Positions 1 through 7,205 of a stretch of DNA of 10,907 bases are shown here, piece after piece. How positions within the stretch are numbered: position 1 is the stretch's first letter; every line of letters begins with the position of its first letter. Origin of the DNA: an uncultured Prevotella sp. (GTDB lineage Bacteria; Bacteroidota; Bacteroidia; Bacteroidales; Bacteroidaceae); assembly GCA_905373605.1 (NCBI GenBank), contig CAJPTO010000092.1:1-10907 (forward strand), read 5' to 3'. The notes below the pieces were generated by a model, which had not been told where the DNA came from, did not search any database, and worked only from the letters and a program-made list of their open reading frames with translations. The position numbers and the translations under genes are program-made.

Positions 1-5
1 TATAA

Positions 6-893
6 TCACTCTCCAAAGATGCGCTCCGAACCAATGGTAAGCCGTTTCAACTCGTACATGGACCCATTAAAAATGTTCAAGTCTACATAGCCACGTATGC
101 CATCCAAGCGGCCAGCATCGGTGTGTTGCCAAAACTTCCACTTACCCTTGTACTCCACTTTTTCAACATAATAATGGGCTATCCAATAAGGATAGTCGTC
201 AAAGACGGGTGCACTGAGGTATTGCTCCTTAAACTTGTAATAGGTATAGATGATGGGTTTGACATGATATTTGTCTTCAACGATGTGCAACCACGTGAGC
301 ACATCACGCTGAAAGTCTTCGGTTGAGCGGTTCTTTGGTTTATGTTCGATGTCGAGCACAGGTGGCAAGTCGCCTTCTTCCAGGTGCACTTGCTTTAAAA
401 AGTAGTTGGCTTGCTTCCTTGCCGACGACTTGTTGCTCCAAAAATGATAAGCTCCACGAATGAACCCATACTTTCGCGCTTGGTAAAAGTTGTCGTTGAA
501 GTTGTCATCAATGGCAGAAGAACCCTCTGTAGACTTCACGATGACAAATTTAAGTGGGAAACCGTCGATGGTGGCATCGCTTAATTTTTCCCAATCTATC
601 TTGCCTTGGTAGTGCGAAATGTCAATTCCATGTATGGCAAAGCCGTCGGGATAGTTGGCATCTCCGTACAAAGCGCGCCAACGAAAGCCTGTGGGGCCAA
701 CAAAAAAATGGTAAAACACCCATATATAAAGGCAAATAACGCCCACGCCTCCTAGCCACCAGGCCCAACGACGCGGCAAATGCATGAATTGGGGTACACG
801 AAGATTGAAGAAACCAACGCGACGGTTGCTGCGGCGATGTCTTTTTCGTGTACGTTTCTTGTCCTTAGCCTTCTTTGACGTTTTTTTTACCAT
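6..893 (-). CDS. Membrane-anchored GH25 muramidase (lysozyme family)
   Basis: This 295-residue protein should hydrolyse the beta-1,4 bond between N-acetylmuramic acid and N-acetylglucosamine in peptidoglycan. The first 25 residues are very basic (8 Lys, 7 Arg), and a hydrophobic membrane segment follows at about 43-65, so the catalytic domain probably sits anchored on the periplasmic side. GH25 hallmarks are visible in order: GIDISHYQG (Asp91), KSTEG (Glu123), RGAYHFW, the LDIE motif (Asp181, Glu183; the DxE pair expected to be catalytic), YPYWIAHY, and a C-terminal WQHTDAG...GYVDLNIFNG block (Asp271). All expected acidic positions are present, so it should be active. The ATG at 893 is followed almost at once by a run of eight A (881-888). 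No phage genes surround it, which suggests a host cell-wall enzyme. I found no TAnnTTTG promoter in the 182 bases upstream. Confidence 0.93.
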   Translation of the reverse strand: MVKKTSKKAKDKKRTRKRHRRSNRRVGFFNLRVPQFMHLPRRWAWWLGGVGVICLYIWVFYHFFVGPTGFRWRALYGDANYPDGFAIHGIDISHYQGKIDWEKLSDATIDGFPLKFVIVKSTEGSSAIDDNFNDNFYQARKYGFIRGAYHFWSNKSSARKQANYFLKQVHLEEGDLPPVLDIEHKPKNRSTEDFQRDVLTWLHIVEDKYHVKPIIYTYYKFKEQYLSAPVFDDYPYWIAHYYVEKVEYKGKWKFWQHTDAGRLDGIRGYVDLNIFNGSMYELKRLTIGSERIFGE

Positions 894-1008
894 ATATAAA
901 CCACTGTTCTATCACCACCCTGCGATGCGATTGAGGTGTACACATAACAAGGAAGAGATTGAAGGAACCAGCCCAAAGTGTTTCTTTACCAAGGGCATTA
1001 TATGCTGC

Positions 1009-1065
1009 AAAAAAGCGCAAAAGGGCGAGAACCCACTTCGAAGCGATGCAGGCTCTCACCCCTTT
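1009..1065 (-). terminator. Probable intrinsic terminator of the phosphofructokinase gene
   Basis: Read on the minus strand, this begins 10 bases after the PFP stop codon. The arms are 1065-1051 and 1033-1020. They form about 14 pairs (AAAGGG/CCCTTT at the base, GAGAGCC/GGTTCTC at the top) with two G-T wobbles and one bulged G. The 17-base loop contains the small palindrome CTTCGAAG. Six T follow, five bases past the stem (1014-1009). The position, stem length and T-run fit Rho-independent termination. The late T-run is the weak point. Confidence 0.6.
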
Positions 1066-1075
1066 GATGCTGTTA

Positions 1076-2716
1076 TTATGCTTGTTCTAACGCCAATGTG
1101 CGTGTGGGCATGTCGCAAACTTCACTAGGACCCCAATACTGAATGGGTCCAGGATAAATGTAACACGTGTTCTTAGCCCATTCTTCGCGGTTGGCGGCGA
1201 AAGTCTTGAAAGGTTTGCCGTCGAGTTCCACAAGTGCCTTGCGAATTACGGGTTTCATTTCTCCGTTACGGCGTTCCATGTTCATCATCATTGTGATTGG
1301 CACACCTCCCGCTTTCCAATTGTCGGTATTGGCTGTGGTGTTCTTCACAATGGCCATGTAACCTGTCTTACCGCTAGCGATAAGCAAGGCAGCACTTGTT
1401 CCCAAAGCGTAGCAATAGTCGGCATCGAAGTTGGATGGAGCGGCGCAACGGCCTTCGTAACCAAAGAAGTGATGCTGTGCAGCAAAGTTTCCGTTGAACT
1501 TGCCTTCCTTAGCCCAAGCAGCCAATTTTGCGTCTACCATTTCCGAAATAAGCTTTTCGGTTTCGATGAGCGACACTTGAACGTTGCCGTGAGGGTCGCG
1601 GTCGAGCGACAATTGGCGTGCAACACTCTCGGGAAGTGTTTCGAACGTGGCCTTGTTTTCTGCCGAGAGGTGTGCCATGATGTAGGCGCGTTGCGCGTCT
1701 TTGTCGAGGTCTTTGTAGTCGGCACCATGTGCTGCGAGCAAGTCGTTAAGTTCTTGGATGAGTCTGCCGATGGCGGGAACAAACTCGATGAGGCCTTCGG
1801 GGATGAGCACAACACCGAAGTTCTGCCCGTTATCGGCGCGATAAGCCACTGCCGAGGCGATTTCTTCGATGATGTCGTTCAGCGTTAGATCCTTCGATTC
1901 AACCTCTTCTGAGATGATACAGATGTTTGGCTGGGTCTGCAAGGCGCATTCCAGTGCGATGTGCGAAGCCGAACGCCCCATCAGCTTAACGAAATGCCAA
2001 TATTTGCGTGCCGAGTTGCAGTCGCGTTCGATGTTGCCGATAAGCTCGCTATAGGTCTTTGTGGCTGTGTCGAAGCCGAAAGAGGTCTCTATTTGCTCGT
2101 TCTTCAAGTCGCCATCGATGGTTTTGGGGCAACCGATAACTTGCACACCGTAATTCTTGGCAGCGTAATATTCGGCCAATACGCATGCGTTGGTGTTCGA
2201 GTCGTCGCCACCAATGATGACGATAGCCTTGATGTCGAGCTGGCGGATGATTTCCAAACCTTTCTCAAATTGCTCCGTTGTTTCCAGTTTGGTGCGGCCA
2301 CTGCCAATCATGTCAAAGCCACCGGTGTTGCGATATTCGTCAACAAATTCGGCAGTAATCTCCACATAGTTGTGGTCAACAAGCCCACCAGGCCCCATCA
2401 AGAAGCCGTACAGGCGGTTGTTTGGGTTAAGACGCTTCACTTCATCAAACAAACCCGAGATGACATTGTGCCCACCGGGAGCTTGTCCACCGCTAAGAAT
2501 GATGCCCACGTTAATCTCTTTCGAGGGCGTTTCTTCGCCTTGAACGAATTCAACCAAAGGCATTCCGTATGTGTTGGGGAACAATTTCTTTATCTCATCC
2601 TGATTGTCGACGCTCTGTGTAGGAGCACCTTCGCTCACTTTCACTGCACCTTGTAGTGCCTTAGGCAATTTGGGCTGGTAGGAAGCTCTCGCTTTCTGCA
2701 ATGCACTTTTTTCCAT
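1076..2716 (-). CDS. pfp: Pyrophosphate-dependent 6-phosphofructokinase (long form)
   Basis: This 546-residue cytoplasmic enzyme reversibly phosphorylates fructose 6-phosphate to fructose 1,6-bisphosphate with pyrophosphate as donor, in glycolysis and gluconeogenesis. Visible motifs are GGQAPGGHN (76-84), GGDDSNTNA (169-177), PKTIDGDL (197-204), GFDTATK (214-220) and MGRSASHIALE (246-256). The second Asp of GGDD and the Lys of PKTIDGD are the residues known to select PPi over ATP; ATP-dependent enzymes have Gly at these places. The length matches the long (about 550-residue) PFP group. I chose the ATG at 2716 because the longer in-frame reading from 2863 starts upstream of the promoter's -7 box and adds 49 residues unlike the family. 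The leader is about 115 bases, AT-rich just before the start, and has no clear Shine-Dalgarno. The gene is probably monocistronic, given its own promoter and a terminator-like hairpin downstream. Confidence 0.96.
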   Translation of the reverse strand: MEKSALQKARASYQPKLPKALQGAVKVSEGAPTQSVDNQDEIKKLFPNTYGMPLVEFVQGEETPSKEINVGIILSGGQAPGGHNVISGLFDEVKRLNPNNRLYGFLMGPGGLVDHNYVEITAEFVDEYRNTGGFDMIGSGRTKLETTEQFEKGLEIIRQLDIKAIVIIGGDDSNTNACVLAEYYAAKNYGVQVIGCPKTIDGDLKNEQIETSFGFDTATKTYSELIGNIERDCNSARKYWHFVKLMGRSASHIALECALQTQPNICIISEEVESKDLTLNDIIEEIASAVAYRADNGQNFGVVLIPEGLIEFVPAIGRLIQELNDLLAAHGADYKDLDKDAQRAYIMAHLSAENKATFETLPESVARQLSLDRDPHGNVQVSLIETEKLISEMVDAKLAAWAKEGKFNGNFAAQHHFFGYEGRCAAPSNFDADYCYALGTSAALLIASGKTGYMAIVKNTTANTDNWKAGGVPITMMMNMERRNGEMKPVIRKALVELDGKPFKTFAANREEWAKNTCYIYPGPIQYWGPSEVCDMPTRTLALEQA

Positions 2717-2838
2717 TATCTTATTTGAATTACTAAATATATAAATTAAAAATCTATTGACAATCCTCATGCTTGAACAAACGGGCATGCAACATGGCCG
2801 AAATGTGCCGGCAACATTCCGCGCTTGTTCTGCTAGTG

Positions 2839-2867
2839 CAAAAGTACCAATTTTGCGCCACACTCAA
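2839..2867 (-). promoter_or_regulatory. Bacteroidota-type promoter of the PFP gene
   Basis: The minus strand carries TACTTTTG (2846-2839), a perfect TAnnTTTG -7 box. An upstream TTG (2867-2865) lies 18 bases away as the -33 element. This matches the known Bacteroidota housekeeping sigma consensus (TTTG-N19-20-TAnnTTTG) within one base of spacing. Transcription should start near 2832, giving a leader of roughly 115 bases to the ATG at 2716. Confidence 0.75.
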
Positions 2868-2920
2868 TAAGAAAAACACAACAAATGAAAATTAAGTCAC
2901 ATTTTTTTCTCCAAATAGTG

Positions 2921-2948
2921 TTTGGTATCATATTTTTTGTTATCTTTG
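2921..2948 (+). promoter_or_regulatory. Probable promoter for the 89-residue gene and following genes
   Basis: The perfect -7 box TATCTTTG lies at 2941-2948. A TTTG sits at 2921-2924, 16 bases upstream, which is shorter than the usual 19, so the -33 call is tentative. Transcription would start near 2955, giving a leader of about 80 bases. It diverges from the PFP promoter, with about 95 bases between the two -7 boxes. No better promoter was seen before the 89-residue gene or before the acyltransferase. Confidence 0.55.
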
Positions 2949-2952
2949 GAGT

Positions 2953-3022
2953 TGGTTGAAGACCCTTTGGAGCCTTTGGCTGCATCAACCATTATGTTTA
3001 ACGGGGCGGGACACCCCTTAAA
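2953..3022 (+). promoter_or_regulatory. Structured 5' leader, possible RNA regulatory element
   Basis: The predicted leader can fold into two adjacent stems. One pairs TGGTTGA (2953-2959) with TCAACCA (2985-2991) and encloses a small hairpin, AGCC-TTT-GGCT (2971-2981). The second pairs TTTAA plus GGGG (2997-3001, 3003-3006) with CCCC plus TTAAA (3014-3022) around a 7-base loop and one bulged C. It ends 12 bases before the ATG of the 89-residue gene, close enough to affect ribosome access. It resembles no riboswitch class I can name, and the regulatory role is inferred. Confidence 0.35.
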
Positions 3023-3034
3023 GTTTAATGCAAT

Positions 3035-3304
3035 ATGAATAAAAGAGAACTGAAAAAAAGCGTGAACTACATTTGTTCCGAACTGTTTGCGGAGGGCGTA
3101 GCCGTTTCGCTTTACTCCGAAAATGCCGACAAAGACAACGTCAACGCGTTGCTGGCTTCCATCATTACCATACAAAACGACTTCATCAGGAGAATTTCGC
3201 ATCCCGAACCTGGCCTGCCGGCAAAGGCGTTTTACAAAAAGTTGATCAAAGATTTCAACAACACCGTGTCGGAGGTTATTGACCAAATAGCACACCTGCA
3301 ATAA
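3035..3304 (+). CDS. Small conserved-type hypothetical protein (89 aa)
   Basis: I cannot assign a function. The protein is 89 residues, probably cytoplasmic, with no signal peptide or membrane segment. It appears mostly helical: a basic start (MNKRELKKSV), a helix containing the single Cys (about residues 8-27), a central helix at about 35-54, a Pro-rich turn (SHPEPGLP, 55-62), and a C-terminal amphipathic helix (about 64-88). Codon use matches its neighbours, and the sequence has the look of small proteins shared among Bacteroidales, though that is recollection rather than a search. It follows a promoter and structured leader and may be first in the transcript that runs on to the acyltransferase 178 bases away. 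A longer minus-strand reading covers the same bases but has Cys-rich, low-plausibility composition. Confidence 0.75.
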   Translation: MNKRELKKSVNYICSELFAEGVAVSLYSENADKDNVNALLASIITIQNDFIRRISHPEPGLPAKAFYKKLIKDFNNTVSEVIDQIAHLQ

Positions 3305-3482
3305 ATAGCAGTAAGTAGGGATAGCGAAAAGGCCGGAAATAAGCGCGAATAAGACAGGACAAACGGCGACGGGCGGAGCATTCGAGAGAACAAAGCCCCG
3401 CATAGATGGCTTAAGGCTGCCGTGACTACAGCCGGGAAAGCAACAAACAAAATACATCATTAAGAGCTAGCAAAAACGAATA
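3305..3482 (+). other. 178-base non-coding gap, unassigned
   Basis: This gap between the 89-residue gene and the acyltransferase has no plausible reading frame on either strand and no TTTG at all, so no standard Bacteroidota promoter. It is purine-rich and fairly GC-rich in the middle. One short stem is possible near its end: GGCTG and CAGCC, nine bases apart, around 3415-3433. It may be untranslated spacer within an operon. I recognise no RNA family. Confidence 0.4.
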
Positions 3483-4037
3483 ATGTTAAAGAAACTTAGT
3501 GCGTGGTTATTATACCGACGTATGGGATGGAAAACGAACATCACTGTGGAACATCCAAAGAAGTACATCATCTGCTTGGCACCGCACACAAGCAACATGG
3601 ACTTTCTTATTGGCCAGCTTTTTGCCAGGGCAGAGAATATGTCCAGCGGCTTTCTCATGAAGAGGGAATGGTTCTTTTGGCCACTCGGACCTATCTGGAG
3701 AAGGCTGGGAGGAATACCTGTGTGGCGAGATAAGAAGACAAGCATGACCGACAGATTGGCCGAATTGGCACGAAAGTCCGACTCTTTCAGCCTTTGCATC
3801 ACGCCCGAAGGCACGCGCTCACGCAATCCCGACTGGAAATTGGGCTTCTATTTCATCGCCCAAAAGGCTGGCATTCCCATTCTTCTCTATGGTGTTGACT
3901 ACGAAAAGAAACTCATTGAATGTACCCGAACGATTGAACCTTCGGGAGATGTTGAAAGGGACATGAAGGAAATAAAATTGTATTTCAAGAACTTCAAAGG
4001 CAAGAACCCCGAATTGTTCACCACTGGTGATGTGTAA
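3483..4037 (+). CDS. PlsC-like 1-acyl-glycerol-3-phosphate acyltransferase family protein
   Basis: This 184-residue protein belongs to the lysophosphatidate acyltransferase (PlsC) superfamily, which transfers fatty acyl groups to phospholipid or related lipid acceptors at the inner membrane. All main motifs are present: the HX4D catalytic pair in PHTSNMD (His35, Asp40), the acceptor-binding GGIPVWR (76-82), and PEGTRSR (108-114). A hydrophobic stretch, AGIPILLYGVDY (129-140), corresponds to the fourth conserved block. It is shorter than classical PlsC (about 240) and lacks an obvious N-terminal membrane helix, typical of the short branch seen in Bacteroidota. Its exact acceptor cannot be told from sequence. 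Some members act on lipids other than lysophosphatidate. The stop lies 7 bases before the chosen start of the amidase gene (or overlaps its alternative starts), so the two are almost surely cotranscribed. Confidence 0.9.
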   Translation: MLKKLSAWLLYRRMGWKTNITVEHPKKYIICLAPHTSNMDFLIGQLFARAENMSSGFLMKREWFFWPLGPIWRRLGGIPVWRDKKTSMTDRLAELARKSDSFSLCITPEGTRSRNPDWKLGFYFIAQKAGIPILLYGVDYEKKLIECTRTIEPSGDVERDMKEIKLYFKNFKGKNPELFTTGDV

Positions 4038-4044
4038 GGCAACG

Positions 4045-6669
4045 ATGAATATGCTTCTTTTGCGGTGCATCATGCTCGCTTGTGCATGCTTGCCCAGCAT
4101 GGTTTTGGCGCAACCCAGCGGCTTGTTTGCCGACATTGGCTACCACGGGCAACCATTGACCACCAATATTTCCAAGCCCTACCGCATAACATCAGGGCTT
4201 GAGGGCAGGCATTTGTCGGTTTGGGCCAGTCATGGATTATACTATGAGGCCAAGCGAAACTCGTGGCAATGGCAGCGTCCACCATTGTTTGCCACCAATG
4301 AAGACCTCTTCACGCCCACCATTGTGCTGCCTTATCTCTTGCCAATGCTGGAGAAGGCAGGTGCTATTGTGCTGTCGCCTAGGGAACGCGACTTGCATGT
4401 GGAGGAGCTCATTGTGGACAACGACACCCCAAACGGACATATATATAAGGAGAAAAACGGTCTACACCACTGGCAAACCACTCCCACTAGTGGGTTTGCC
4501 AACCCCAAAACAACCTACGCCGAGGGTGACAACCCTTTCCTGATGGGTACGGCACGCATGGCCAGAACCGTGCAACGCGAAGACGCACAAAGTGAAGTTG
4601 CTTTCATGCCGAATATAAAGAACGGCGGTGAAAAGGCGGTTTACGTGTGCTACCAATCGCTACCCGAAAGCACCGAACGAGCACAATATACGGTTTACCA
4701 TCGGGGGCAGGCCACCATTTTCAGCGTAAATCAGCGCATTGGAGGTGGAACATGGATTTATCTTGGCACATTCGACTTTGGAGAAGGCTGTTCTCGAAGC
4801 AATTGCGTCGTGCTAAACAATGTCTGTTCTAAGGCTGGTGTAGTGACAACCGATGCCGTTCGCTTTGGCGGAGGCATGGGAAACATCCGCCGAGGAGGCA
4901 CGGTTAGCGGTGTGCCCAGGGCTTTGGAGGGGGCCAGATACGCAGCCCAATGGTATGGCGCACCGATGCAAGTGTACAGTTCCAAAGATGGACGCGACGA
5001 CTATGGCGACGATGTTAACGCTCGTGCACTGACAACAAACTGGTGGGCTGGTGGTTCGGTGTTCCTTCCCACGAAGCCCGGACTGGGTATTCCCATCGAA
5101 TTGTGCCTCGGCGTGCACAGCGATGCGGGCGTAGACAGGCGCAGTAAGGATGTTGTTGGCTCGCTGGCCATTTGCACTTCCTTTTTCAACGACGGGCGTT
5201 TAGCCACAGGCTTGACACGAAATCTGTCCCTCAAGCTGGCAGAAGACATGCTCAATGGCATCCAAAGGGACATTACCCGCCTGTTCGGACGGTGGGAAGT
5301 GCGCGAGCTACTCGACAAAAATTACTCGGAAACGCGCATGCCCGATATTCCTTCCGTTATCTTGGAAACGCTGTCGCACCAAAATTTTCCCGACATGCGC
5401 CTTGGTCACGACCCCAATTTCAAGTTTGCCTTGGCCCGTTCGGTGTACAAAAGCATCCTGCGTTTCTTGTGCGAACAACACGGAACAACACCCATTGTCA
5501 CGCCCTTAACGCCTTCTTGCTTCCACATCAGCTACCTTTACAACGGCAAGATAAGGCTGGGATGGCGTGAAACGAGGGATGAATTGGAACCCTCGGCTAA
5601 GCCAACGGCCTTCATTTTGTATACGGCCACCGATTCAACTGGCTTTGACAATGGTCAATTGGTCAAGCAAAACGAGATTGAAATGAGCCTACCACCCCAC
5701 TCCACTTATCGCTTTAAGGTGGCTGCAGTGAACGAAGGGGGCGAAAGTTTCGCATCAGAAACTCTCTCTGCCTATTACCAACCAGAGGCAACTGGCACTA
5801 TATTAGTGGTCGATGGTTTCAACAGGCTCGCTTCGCCGGCCGTTATCAACACCTCGCAGCAACAAGGCTTCGACCTAAACGAAGACCTGGGGGTGGCTCT
5901 TGGCATACAATCGCCGTGGATTGGACGACAACAAAACTTCAACAGAGCCGCTGCTGGCATAGACGGATGGCAGGGGTTAGGCTACAGCGACAACAGCATG
6001 CAAGGCTTTTTGATTGCAGGGAACAATCAAAACACGGCGCAAACCCATGTTGAAGACATTGCCGCAATGAAGAAATACAATGTGGTGTCGACAACGATGA
6101 AAGCCCTTGAACAGGGCATGTGCAACCTTTCGCGCTACCAATGTCTGGACATCGCTTTCGGTTTGCAACGCAATGATGGCTATTCGCTGGGTAAATACAA
6201 GACGTTTTCGCCCGAAGCACAAAAGCGCTTAACCGAGTATGTGCGCCACAATGGACGGCTGATGGCGAGTGGGGCATACGTTGGCACAGACATGCGCGAC
6301 TCCTTGGAACGGGTTTTCTTAGCCGAAGTGTTCAAGGCCTCGCACAATGGCGCGACCAGAACAGACACTTTGCTCGCTGCCATCAGGCCTTTAACGAGCG
6401 ACACCGACTCTGTTCCGCGCGACAGCATCGTGGCTTTTCTCTACAAATCGCCCAATGCCGTACACTATGCGCCCACGAAAGTGGACATTCTTGCACCACT
6501 GGACAATGCCACAACAAGCTTTCGCTATGCTGGATGGTGGCCCGCATCGGTGCTTTACGTTGCAGGCAACCGACGAAGTCACCTTTTCGGATTCCCCTTA
6601 GAGTGCATCGAGAGCCGCGAAGACCGCAGAAAGATTATGGCCGAAGCCATCAACACAATGATGAAGTAA
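4045..6669 (+). CDS. Secreted N-acetylmuramoyl-L-alanine amidase with golvesin-like, FN3 and C-terminal domains
   Basis: This 874-residue exported protein probably cuts the amide bond between muramic acid and the peptide stem. Residues 1-23 form a signal peptide (hydrophobic, ending MVLAQ). An Amidase_3-type zinc domain seems split. Its first part has WASHG (His63), NED (Glu86) and VLSPRERD. The second has DDVNARALTTNWW, GVHSDAG (His358) and SVILETLSHQN (Glu441). Between them, about residues 172-284, lies a beta-rich region like the golvesin/xanthan-lyase carbohydrate-binding domain (VYVCYQSL, WIYLGTFDF, DAVRFGGG). An FN3 domain follows (about 484-579), then a 290-residue C-terminal domain of alpha/beta character that I cannot name securely. 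Related proteins are often labelled 'xanthan lyase', probably wrongly. The ATG at 4045 follows AAGG by five bases. GTG 4027 and ATG 4030 are in-frame alternatives overlapping the previous gene, and ATG 4051 is also possible. Confidence 0.87.
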   Translation: MNMLLLRCIMLACACLPSMVLAQPSGLFADIGYHGQPLTTNISKPYRITSGLEGRHLSVWASHGLYYEAKRNSWQWQRPPLFATNEDLFTPTIVLPYLLPMLEKAGAIVLSPRERDLHVEELIVDNDTPNGHIYKEKNGLHHWQTTPTSGFANPKTTYAEGDNPFLMGTARMARTVQREDAQSEVAFMPNIKNGGEKAVYVCYQSLPESTERAQYTVYHRGQATIFSVNQRIGGGTWIYLGTFDFGEGCSRSNCVVLNNVCSKAGVVTTDAVRFGGGMGNIRRGGTVSGVPRALEGARYAAQWYGAPMQVYSSKDGRDDYGDDVNARALTTNWWAGGSVFLPTKPGLGIPIELCLGVHSDAGVDRRSKDVVGSLAICTSFFNDGRLATGLTRNLSLKLAEDMLNGIQRDITRLFGRWEVRELLDKNYSETRMPDIPSVILETLSHQNFPDMRLGHDPNFKFALARSVYKSILRFLCEQHGTTPIVTPLTPSCFHISYLYNGKIRLGWRETRDELEPSAKPTAFILYTATDSTGFDNGQLVKQNEIEMSLPPHSTYRFKVAAVNEGGESFASETLSAYYQPEATGTILVVDGFNRLASPAVINTSQQQGFDLNEDLGVALGIQSPWIGRQQNFNRAAAGIDGWQGLGYSDNSMQGFLIAGNNQNTAQTHVEDIAAMKKYNVVSTTMKALEQGMCNLSRYQCLDIAFGLQRNDGYSLGKYKTFSPEAQKRLTEYVRHNGRLMASGAYVGTDMRDSLERVFLAEVFKASHNGATRTDTLLAAIRPLTSDTDSVPRDSIVAFLYKSPNAVHYAPTKVDILAPLDNATTSFRYAGWWPASVLYVAGNRRSHLFGFPLECIESREDRRKIMAEAINTMMK

Positions 6670-6687
6670 CTTTTAAACAACATAGAC

Positions 6688-7005
6688 ATGCACAAAATTC
6701 AAGCTAATAATTCGGGGACGCGCACCATAGACGTGAGCGACCAACACCTCGAAACTATCGAAAAATATGCCTTACTCAAGAACTTGGTAGACAGTAATGG
6801 CATCATCGACGAGGAAGTGTTAGACAAACTCAAGTATAATGTAAGGGCTTTGCTCGAGTCGGAAACGGGTAAAGATAAGGCATTGCTCGACCTTTGCCTT
6901 GACGTTATCTACAATAACAACATGAAAGCCTTCGGACTGCACCAGCTTGTTCTTCTATACATCGACTGGAAAACCAAAAGGAACAAGGCTGCAGCAACAG
7001 AATAA
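6688..7005 (+). CDS. Small hypothetical protein (105 aa)
   Basis: I do not recognise this 105-residue protein. It has no signal peptide or membrane span. It looks predominantly helical and acidic: residues 15-34 (DVSDQHLETIEKYALLKNLV), a turn at DSNGII, then helices at about 41-57, 62-77 and 82-98, ending in a Lys/Ala-rich tail. The layout of short amphipathic helices would suit a small protein-binding module. The ATG lies 18 bases after the amidase stop, so it is probably the last gene of the acyltransferase-amidase operon. A strong dyad lies 26 bases past its stop. Base composition matches the neighbours. Whether it works with the amidase is only an inference from spacing. Confidence 0.75.
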   Translation: MHKIQANNSGTRTIDVSDQHLETIEKYALLKNLVDSNGIIDEEVLDKLKYNVRALLESETGKDKALLDLCLDVIYNNNMKAFGLHQLVLLYIDWKTKRNKAAATE

Positions 7006-7030
7006 GGAACGTTTTCGTTAAGCCAAATGA

Positions 7031-7057
7031 GCAATGTCAAACTTGTTTGAACATTGC
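7031..7057. repeat. Long inverted repeat after the 105-residue gene
   Basis: GCAATGT (7031-7037) pairs with ACATTGC (7051-7057), and CAAA (7038-7041) pairs with TTTG (7046-7049) around CTTG, leaving one bulged A. This makes 11 pairs. No T-run follows in either direction, so it is not a classical terminator. It could be an RNA 3'-end stabilising hairpin or a protein-binding dyad. Confidence 0.65.
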
Positions 7058-7118
7058 CATGACTAGAAAACGCACTTTTCGAGGAACGAGAAAAGAACAT
7101 TTTCATTGGGCCTACGCC

Positions 7119-7150
7119 TTGTTAACTTGTCAACTAGTTAACTTGTTATA
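7119..7150. repeat. Octamer tandem array 1 (AACTTGTN type)
   Basis: Four consecutive 8-bp units can be read as TTGTTAAC, TTGTCAAC, TAGTTAAC and TTGTTATA; in rotated frame, AACTTGTC, AACTAGTT, AACTTGTT. The unit matches the second array at 7384-7435, which makes chance similarity unlikely. Confidence 0.75.
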
Positions 7151-7205
7151 GCCAAGAAGAAATGGTTTTATAACTTCTTTGCCAACAACTTCACACATAA
7201 TTATC

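Noticed and set aside
865..1059. 64-residue minus-strand reading between the muramidase and phosphofructokinase
   Set aside because: It starts inside the terminator-like hairpin, overlaps the muramidase start and shows no family features.
1961..2656. 231-residue plus-strand reading inside the phosphofructokinase gene
   Set aside because: It is a shadow of a strongly conserved enzyme on the other strand, with no recognisable motif.
2717..2863. N-terminal extension of the phosphofructokinase
   Set aside because: The extended start lies upstream of the -7 box at 2839-2846, so it would not be in the transcript. The added residues also do not resemble the family.
2897..3460. 187-residue minus-strand reading across the 89-residue gene
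   Set aside because: It overlaps the more plausible plus-strand gene and two non-coding gaps. Its composition is Cys/Phe-rich with no domain, and it ends in translated leader sequence.
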